Positions 57,140 to 64,000 of a stretch of 64,000 bases of DNA are shown here, one piece after another (position 1 is the first letter of the stretch; each line of letters starts with the position of its first letter). The stretch spans positions 390,261 to 454,260 of the forward strand of contig NZ_JADGMI010000006.1 of the NCBI RefSeq assembly GCF_015234305.1, in the 5' to 3' direction. The DNA comes from Superficieibacter sp. 1612_C1. Its GTDB lineage: Bacteria > Pseudomonadota > Gammaproteobacteria > Enterobacterales > Enterobacteriaceae. The notes beneath the pieces were generated by a model. The model saw only the letters and a program-made list of their open reading frames with translations. It was not told where the DNA came from and did not search any database. Both the position numbers and the translations under genes were made by a program.

Positions 57140-58506
57140 GCCTGTTTCCTCCCGCTGCGGTAACCGAAGTCATAGCTGCCTTCCTGAAACTCCGAAAAGA
57201 GGGTATAACGCCCGTCAAATTTGACTTTCACCGTGCCGGTTGGCCCCTGCCGCTGCTTGCCGACAATGATCTCAGCCACCCCGGCATCAGGAGTGCCGGG
57301 GTTATAAACCTCATCCCGGTAAATAAACATGATGAGGTCTGCATCCTGCTCAAGCGCACCAGAGTCACGCAGGTCACCATTATTAGGGCGTTTATCGGCC
57401 CGCTGCTCCACCAGGCGGTTGAGCTGGGAAAGCGCCAGTACCGGACAGCCCAGCTCTTTACCGAGCGCCTTAAGCGAGCGGGAAATTTCCGCTATTTCCT
57501 GCGTGCGGTTTTCCTGCTCGGGGGAGCGGACAAGCTGCAGATAGTCCAGCATGATGAGAGAGGGTCTGCCGTATTTGCGGACATAGCGACGGGCGCGGGC
57601 GCGCAGTGTAGCCGGGGTCTGGTAGCTGGTATCATCAATGATCAGACGGTTTTTCCATTCAATAATGCGACCGGTAGCCGCTGACACGCGAGCCCAGTCT
57701 TCATCATCCATGTTGCCGCTGCGAAGCCGGGACAGTTCCACCCGGCCTTCCATCGCCAGCAGGCGCATCATCAGCTGCTCTGAGGGCATTTCAAGACTGA
57801 ACACAAAGACGTGATCGTCAGGTTTTGCGCCCACGGCCGCGGTGCAGGCGGCCATGGCCAGCGACGTTTTTCCCATGGAAGGACGGGCGGCCAGCAGGGC
57901 CAGATCGCCGGGCTGGAGACCACAGGTCATCGCGTCCAGTTCACTGAAACCGGTCGGTGTGCCGGTGAGGCCGTCACTGGCGGACATACTTTCCAGATGC
58001 GTCAGCAGTTTATCCAGCGCCTCGTTAACGCCGGTCTCACTGTTGAGCTGCATGGCTCCCTGTTCGGCAATGTTAAACAGCTTACCTTCGGCCGACTCAA
58101 GGATGCCGGCCGAGCTGGCTTTCGGGGCCTGCACATCGGAAAGAAGACTGTTACCCACTGTCATCAGCTGCCGCAGGCGGCTTTTCTCCGCCACCACGCC
58201 GGCGTAAGCAAGGATATTGGCTGCAGACGGCGTGTTTTTACTCATTTCAGCCAGATAAGCAAAGCCGCCACACTGTTCAAGGTCGCCTTTGTTCTCCAGC
58301 CGTTCCGTAATAGTGATGAGATCGAGCGGTAGCCCTTCTCCGGCCAGCTCGGCCATGACGCGGAAGACCATACGGTGCGGCCGGGAAAACAAATCTTCCG
58401 GGGAGATTTGCAGTATCACCTCATCCCACCGGTCGTTATCAAGCATCAGTCCGCCCAGTACGGCCTGCTCAGCCTCATAAGAGCAGGGCATCATCATCTC
58501 AGACAT
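57136..58506 (-). CDS. dnaB: Replicative DNA helicase, DnaB-like
   Basis: 456 residues. The N-terminal helical domain (EAEQAVLGGLMLDNDRWDEV) is linked to a RecA-like ATPase: Walker A LLAARPSMGKTSLA, Walker B LIMLDYLQLV and arginine-finger region. It unwinds DNA at forks, and in the ICE it probably supports replication of the excised circle. It overlaps parA by 8 bases and parB by 4. Confidence 0.92.
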   Translation of the reverse strand: MSEMMMPCSYEAEQAVLGGLMLDNDRWDEVILQISPEDLFSRPHRMVFRVMAELAGEGLPLDLITITERLENKGDLEQCGGFAYLAEMSKNTPSAANILAYAGVVAEKSRLRQLMTVGNSLLSDVQAPKASSAGILESAEGKLFNIAEQGAMQLNSETGVNEALDKLLTHLESMSASDGLTGTPTGFSELDAMTCGLQPGDLALLAARPSMGKTSLAMAACTAAVGAKPDDHVFVFSLEMPSEQLMMRLLAMEGRVELSRLRSGNMDDEDWARVSAATGRIIEWKNRLIIDDTSYQTPATLRARARRYVRKYGRPSLIMLDYLQLVRSPEQENRTQEIAEISRSLKALGKELGCPVLALSQLNRLVEQRADKRPNNGDLRDSGALEQDADLIMFIYRDEVYNPGTPDAGVAEIIVGKQRQGPTGTVKVKFDGRYTLFSEFQEGSYDFGYRSGRKQA

Positions 58507-59374
58507 GACGCACCTCCCGGGTCAGAACGTCACTGAAATGGCTCTGCCACTCAGGGAACAGTTCACACGCGAGGTCGTGCATGGTGACGGCTGCGGCCGG
58601 ACCTTTGCGGCGTGTTTTGTATTCCAGACGATGCACGGGCTGCTGCTTGACGTGCCCCAGTTTGAAAATATCCAGCGCCTCGATACGGGTATTGAGTAAA
58701 CGATAAACGTCACGGTTGCCCAGCGCAGAGGCGTCGTAATGTTTTTCGTTAATGATGGCGGCAAGACCGTCCATTGCTTCACGGTCAAGCAGAGTGTTTT
58801 CGATACAGTTGACGAGAATGGAAATATCAGGAAGGCGGATACCGTAATTTTCATAGGTTTTCAGGCGGGTAAGCATGTGAAGGGAGCCGCGGATAAATTC
58901 ACGGACATCCGGAAGGATGGGTTTAACAACGCCCATCACATTACCGGTAGAGGACAGGAGGGAAAGCTCAGTCATAACGCCTGTTGCGCCTTTAGAATCC
59001 ACAATAATGGCGTCATAACGGTTAAAGAAAGGATGCTGAAGTATGTTACGCAGGCGAAGACGGCCATCTGCAGCGTGGAGCATCGCGGTCGGCAACAGTT
59101 CGTCCGGGTCGTTTGAGTAGATGACATCGAGATTTTTTATGGCGGTCTGCGAAATGCATTGCGTATGGTCACTGACCATCTGCATCAACAATTCATAGAG
59201 ACCGAATGGGGATTCATGCTCCAGCGCGAAGATACTGCTGGCTGTGGGCTGGGAATAGTCTGCATCCACAAGAAGGGTATTCAGGCCAGCATCGGCAAGA
59301 AAACCGGCAAGGTAAGCAGCAAACGTGGATTTGCCTTCTCCACCTTTGGGAGAGATAACGGGAAGTATTGTCAT
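58499..59374 (-). CDS. parA: ParA-family partition ATPase
   Basis: 291 residues. The deviant Walker A ISPKGGEGKSTFAAYL stands at the start, followed by LLVDADYSQPTASS and AIIVDSKGATG. It is the end gene of the ICE, next to the att site, as soj is in PAPI-1-like elements, where it is needed to keep the element. The ATG at 59374 is chosen for the family start MTILPVISPKGG; GGA lies upstream. Confidence 0.88.
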   Translation of the reverse strand: MTILPVISPKGGEGKSTFAAYLAGFLADAGLNTLLVDADYSQPTASSIFALEHESPFGLYELLMQMVSDHTQCISQTAIKNLDVIYSNDPDELLPTAMLHAADGRLRLRNILQHPFFNRYDAIIVDSKGATGVMTELSLLSSTGNVMGVVKPILPDVREFIRGSLHMLTRLKTYENYGIRLPDISILVNCIENTLLDREAMDGLAAIINEKHYDASALGNRDVYRLLNTRIEALDIFKLGHVKQQPVHRLEYKTRRKGPAAAVTMHDLACELFPEWQSHFSDVLTREVRHV

Positions 59375-59466
59375 TTTGCACATCCAAAACAATGGTTTGG
59401 ATGTATGCGTTAGCGATTATTCACATCTCTGTAACACAAAGGCAAAAAATTTAACTTTCCGGCAAT

Positions 59467-59515
59467 GGGATTGAAAATCCCCGTGTCCTTGGTTCGATTC
59501 CGAGTCCGGGCACCA
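59467..59515 (+). other. Attachment site: 49-base 3' end of tRNA-Phe
   Basis: The segment begins GGGATTGAAAATCCCC (anticodon stem-loop with GAA) and runs through the T arm (GGTTCGATTCC) to GAGTCCGGGCACCA, the tRNA-Phe 3' end. The 5' part of the tRNA is missing, so this is an att repeat and not a working tRNA gene. It lies between parA and the integrase. Confidence 0.9.
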
Positions 59516-59526
59516 CCTATTCTTAT

Positions 59527-59552
59527 ACGGACGTCTACGGACGTCCGTTTTT
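59527..59552 (+). terminator. Hairpin with T-run after the att site
   Basis: ACGGACGT-CTACGG-ACGTCCGT followed by five T; it would end tRNA-Phe transcription at an intact site. Confidence 0.7.
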
Positions 59553-59694
59553 ACTTTCCCCATCAATAAGTTCCCACTTACACCACGTCTACCCAGTTAC
59601 ACTGAAAACCACTCGCAGCCACATCTGTTTGCTGGTAAAACTGTTGGTAAAGTCAGTTCGATTATTTTTTTACCAACAATCGGAGGGGATTTCG

Positions 59695-60987
59695 ATGCCA
59701 CTCACTGATATTAAAGTAAAAAATGCCCGTCCCTCAGAGAAACCCGTCAAACTCACAGACGGACAGGGGCTTTATCTCCTCGTGCATCCCAATGGTTCAA
59801 AGTACTGGCAACTGGCATACCGTTTCAGTGGAAAACAAAAAGTTTTCTCCGTCGGCGTCTACCCTCTTGTTTCTCTTTCAGAAGCCCGTAAAAAACGCGA
59901 TGAGGCCAGAAAACTCCTGAGCGACGGTATTGACCCTGTTCAGCAGAAGAAACATGCCAGAAACGAAACGGCCGGGATTATCCGTTTTGAACATATTGCC
60001 AGGGAATGGCATCAGAAACTTTCACTCAGTGAACGCTGGTCTGAAGCACACAGTGATCGCGTGTTAAGCAGCCTGATTAGCCATGTATTCCCTTCTATCG
60101 GACAATGTGACATAACCCGGTTGTCGACACGGGATCTTCTTGTCCCCATCAGAACTGTTGAAACAGCGGGACATCTGGAAACGGCTTCCCGTCTGAAGCA
60201 ACGGCTCACTGCCATTATGCGCTACGCAGTCCAGGAAGCGCTTATCAGTCACAATACTGCTCTGGATCTGGAGGGGGCCATATCAGCACCTGAACGTACC
60301 CACAGGCCAGCCCTGGAGCTTGAGGCTATCCCTGACCTGCTGAGCCGTATTGAAGGCTATAAGGGCCGCAGGCTTACCGTACTGGCCATCAGACTGACCT
60401 TACTGGTGTTCATTCGTTCAAGTGAGCTTCGTTTTGCCCGCTGGCCTGAAATTGATTTTAAAAATGCGCTCTGGCTTATCCCACCTGAACGGGAAGAAAT
60501 TATTAACGTCAGGTTTTCCGGTCGTGGTTCAAAAATGAAAACACCACACTATGTTCCTCTCAGTCGACAGGCCATGCAGATACTGGAGGAGCTGAAAACA
60601 CTAAGCTACGATGCAACTGACGGTCAGGGGCTGATTTTTGTGGGCTGTCACAGCATTCATAAACCAATGAGTGAAAATACAGTGAACAAAGCCCTGAGAA
60701 CGATGGGTTATGATACGAAATCAGATATTTGTGGTCACGGCTTCAGAACAATGGCCTGCAGTTGTCTCGTGGAGTCAGGGAAATGGTCTGAAGATGCAAT
60801 TGAAAGGCAGATGAGCCATCAGGAGCGAAATCAGGTCCGCGCGGCATATATTCACAAGGCAAAGCATCTGGAGCAACGTCGGCTGATGCTGCAGTGGTGG
60901 GCTGATTACCTGGATGCAAACCGGGACGGAATGGTCAGGCCATTTGAGTTTTCCTGCGCGGAAACCACAAGCCCGGTGAGCAGCTAA
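59695..60987 (+). CDS. int: P4-type tyrosine integrase (tRNA-Phe islands)
   Basis: 430 residues. The N-terminal DUF4102-like domain is MPLTDIKVKNARPSEKPVKL with LYLLVHPNGSKYW; the catalytic residues are Arg in FIRSSELRFARW, H-x-x-R in HGFRTMAC and Tyr in AAYIHKAKHL. The ATG at 59695 follows GGAGGGG by 6 bases. It recombines the att site 180 bases upstream. It may belong to this ICE or to a second island next to it. Confidence 0.9.
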   Translation: MPLTDIKVKNARPSEKPVKLTDGQGLYLLVHPNGSKYWQLAYRFSGKQKVFSVGVYPLVSLSEARKKRDEARKLLSDGIDPVQQKKHARNETAGIIRFEHIAREWHQKLSLSERWSEAHSDRVLSSLISHVFPSIGQCDITRLSTRDLLVPIRTVETAGHLETASRLKQRLTAIMRYAVQEALISHNTALDLEGAISAPERTHRPALELEAIPDLLSRIEGYKGRRLTVLAIRLTLLVFIRSSELRFARWPEIDFKNALWLIPPEREEIINVRFSGRGSKMKTPHYVPLSRQAMQILEELKTLSYDATDGQGLIFVGCHSIHKPMSENTVNKALRTMGYDTKSDICGHGFRTMACSCLVESGKWSEDAIERQMSHQERNQVRAAYIHKAKHLEQRRLMLQWWADYLDANRDGMVRPFEFSCAETTSPVSS

Positions 60988-61707
60988 CTTTAATCGTTGC
61001 CGCCACATCTTATAAGCGCCCCGTATACGAGTAAATGGAAGAAAGGTTGCCTGAAGGTAGCCTTTCCTGTACCTCAATATACAGGGAAGCTGGTTCTTAT
61101 TTCATCTTATCACATGTGAATGATGGATTTAGTAACATTGATCCTTTTCAGGAAATAATAAATTCACATCCTGCCCGTTGCTTTAAGTGAATTTCAAACA
61201 TAAACTCTCTTAACCTGTTCATAAATATTTGTTATGCTAAAGTTGCCCAAATAAATGAATAGCAAAACAAGACGTCAGTGTCAGCTAGTTTTTAAATTCA
61301 ACTTATCACCCAGAAGAAAACATTATTATTTTTTATATAAAAACAACAATGCTTAACATGCGTCAACAGACATGCATATAAACAAAACGATAAACAAGAA
61401 TTAATAACCACATCACTATGTTCCTCCGGTACCTTAATGACCAATACCACCTGAGCAGTATGCATGCCTTCAAAACAGGTATTAATGTTAGTGCTTTATC
61501 ATAACAATAAATTTTAAGGCGAGCTGGAGCCTCAATTCCGAATTAAAATAAAGCTTATGTGAGCGAAACACGATTTTCCAGTACTATACTCATCATTTTC
61601 CAGTTTTCCACCTGAAGAGTTAATCAATGGCGGCTGACTGATATTCAGGCATACTCCGACACCATTTTAGTCTTACGGATACTATATGCTGACTAAATAA
61701 GGATGTC
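60988..61707. other. Gene-free AT-rich region between int and lacI
   Basis: No gene found. Two hairpins sit at 61041-61066 (GAAAGGTTGCC/GGTAGCCTTTC) and 61062-61089 (CTTTCCTGTA/TACAGGGAAG); they share CTTTC and exclude each other, and neither has a T-run. The remainder, 61090-61707, shows nothing I can name. Confidence 0.5.
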
Positions 61708-62778
61708 TCACAACTTTTCCACCAGTGCTTTTAATTGTGTAATTAACTGCGTTTTCTCATCCCCGGCTTCTGTTTTACAGGGTCTGGTTGACTCACGGAT
61801 GATCAAACGTGTAGGCAACAACTCGCTGATTTTTTTCTGCGGAGTTGCCATCAACTGGATCAGCAACTCTACCGCCCGCTTACCCAATACATTAAAATCC
61901 TGGGCAACGGTGGTTAACGGCGGCTGAAAGTAAAAGCTGTCCGCCGTGTCGTCATAACCGGTGACCGAGACAGCCTGGCTGCCGGTACGATTAAGCTGCG
62001 CCAGCGCGCTAAGCACCCCGAGCGCCATCTGATCGTTCGCCACCACGATTGCACTAATACGTGGATGCTGATGCAGTAGTTCAAACGTCTTATTCCAGCC
62101 ACTGGCGGCGCTCCAGTCACCAAATACCGTTACCGCATTGCTGACCCCCAGCCAGTGCAGAGCCTCGCGCCAGCTGCTCAGCCGCATGCGCGCGGAAACC
62201 GAACTTTCCGGCCCGGCAAGTAACCCGAACTCGCGGTGCCCGGATTCCCAAAGGTGCCGTACGCAGGCACCGCAACCGTCGCGGTGATCGAAGCGCACGC
62301 AGCACACATCAGTCTCAGGTGAAACATCAAGAAACAGGCAGGCAATGTCCGGGTTCTCCTCTACCAGTTGCTCCGCAAGACTGCTTTCCAGTGGCAGGCT
62401 GATAATCGTGCCACGAATATGCTGGGCGCGAAACTCATTGAGCCGTGCCTGCAGCGACGGATAATCGACCTGCGCCGGCATTGCAATCGAGACCTCCATC
62501 TGATGCAAACCAGCATAGCTTTTCACCGCCGCAGCGATTTGCGAAGGTGCGTGCAGCGTTAGCGAGGCAGTAATCAGGCCAATCGACGATGCGGATTTAC
62601 CCGCCAGCAGCTGCGCAGAACGGTTCGGCACATAGTGCAGCGCCTGCATCGCGCGAATGACTTTATCGCGGGTTCGTTCGGACACCACATCCGGTTTATT
62701 CAGCACCCGGGAGACCGTCTGCTGAGACACTCCGGCCTCCCGGGCCACATCTTCTAACGTTGCCAGACGGCGTTGCAT
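61708..62778 (-). CDS. lacI: Lac repressor LacI
   Basis: 356 residues. The helix-turn-helix is TLEDVAREAGVSQQTVSRVL and the hinge is NRSAQLLAGK; a sugar-binding core with VVANDQMALGVLSAL and VTGYDDTADS and a short C-terminal tetramerisation helix follow. It differs clearly from E. coli LacI at the N-terminus (MQRRLATLED). AAGGAG stands 6 bases before the ATG at 62778. It probably represses the divergent lacZ through sites at 62806 and 62941. Confidence 0.9.
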   Translation of the reverse strand: MQRRLATLEDVAREAGVSQQTVSRVLNKPDVVSERTRDKVIRAMQALHYVPNRSAQLLAGKSASSIGLITASLTLHAPSQIAAAVKSYAGLHQMEVSIAMPAQVDYPSLQARLNEFRAQHIRGTIISLPLESSLAEQLVEENPDIACLFLDVSPETDVCCVRFDHRDGCGACVRHLWESGHREFGLLAGPESSVSARMRLSSWREALHWLGVSNAVTVFGDWSAASGWNKTFELLHQHPRISAIVVANDQMALGVLSALAQLNRTGSQAVSVTGYDDTADSFYFQPPLTTVAQDFNVLGKRAVELLIQLMATPQKKISELLPTRLIIRESTRPCKTEAGDEKTQLITQLKALVEKL

Positions 62779-62805
62779 CACATACTCCTTTTGTCCCAAA
62801 ACACC

Positions 62806-62824
62806 AATGTCGTTCGCTAACATT
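62806..62824. promoter_or_regulatory. Candidate LacI operator near lacI
   Basis: AATGTCGTTCGCTAACATT is an imperfect palindrome 28 bases upstream of lacI. It shares AATGTC-TTCGCTA with the site at 62941. Confidence 0.5.
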
Positions 62825-62940
62825 TTATGTTTAAAGGACGACAAAACCCAGCCCTTTTTATGACGTTTCGTGATCGCCAGTGGATTTCGTTTTCGCCAGT
62901 ATTGCGGACACGAGAAAAATAACTGATAACAAATCCATAC

Positions 62941-64000
<1,060 letters not shown>

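Noticed and set aside
59467..59515. Complete tRNA-Phe gene
   Set aside because: Only the 3' 49 bases match; the acceptor 5' strand and D arm are absent, since the upstream bases do not fit.

Overview
The window looks like a heavy-metal-resistance integrative and conjugative element (ICE) from a member of the Enterobacteriaceae. The backbone genes (parA, dnaB-like helicase, parB, topB, ssb, DUF3577, PilL-type protein, TIGR03759-type protein, start of traD) are those of SPI-7/PAPI-1-like ICEs. The cargo is pco (copper), sil (silver), ars (arsenic) and a Pb/Cd/Zn pump. The right-hand end carries the 3' end of a tRNA-Phe gene (the usual integration site), a P4-type integrase and a lacI-lacZ pair. 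The set resembles the metal-resistance ICEs known from Salmonella and Enterobacter, such as SGI-4. The species cannot be fixed from the sequence. From memory, the LacI looks closer to Enterobacter than to E. coli.

Layout. 1-4500: minus-strand ICE backbone (UvrD-like helicase, methylase-like protein, DUF3085 protein and small hypothetical genes). Five of these genes carry a structured 5' leader. 4550-6790: a STAXI-type pseudoknot array, then an IS5-group element inside a broken IS1. 6844-28800: pcoABCDRSE with a second pcoE-like gene and an M23 peptidase, then silP, a DUF411 gene, silABFC, silRS and silE. 28861-33570: a broken TOPRIM nuclease, an IS3-family element, a second STAXI array, a serine recombinase, a tyrosine recombinase, a gene-free hairpin-rich stretch and a divergent third array. 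33626-38010: two AT-rich genes, a 5'-truncated umuC and a complete umuDC pair with a LexA box. 38117-48100: LysR/acetyltransferase/MFS, arsR-arsH, arsRBC, a PbrR-like regulator with its P-type ATPase, and a DUF305 gene. 48180-59374: the ICE backbone again, starting in a broken traD and running to parA. 59467-64000: tRNA-Phe att site, integrase, lacI, lacZ.

How it works together. PcoRS and SilRS sense periplasmic Cu/Ag and probably act at 7-4-7 inverted repeats seen before pcoE, pcoA, silC/silR and silE. SilCBA with SilF exports metal from the periplasm, SilP from the cytoplasm. PcoA oxidises Cu(I), PcoB/C/D move copper, and PcoE/SilE sequester it. Two separate ArsR genes control arsH and arsBC.

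The most interesting signals are non-coding. First, six ICE genes carry leaders in which two hairpins share a segment (order A-B-A'-B'), usually followed by a T-run and a ribosome binding site: an apparent attenuator or pseudoknot family. Second, there are four arrays of H-type pseudoknots (STAXI-like) with compensatory base changes. In two places the array and leader are duplicated as one block in front of unrelated genes. The element appears disabled or rearranged (traD broken, a TIGR03759 gene fused to the next gene), and two nearby one-base frameshifts in homopolymers look like assembly errors.
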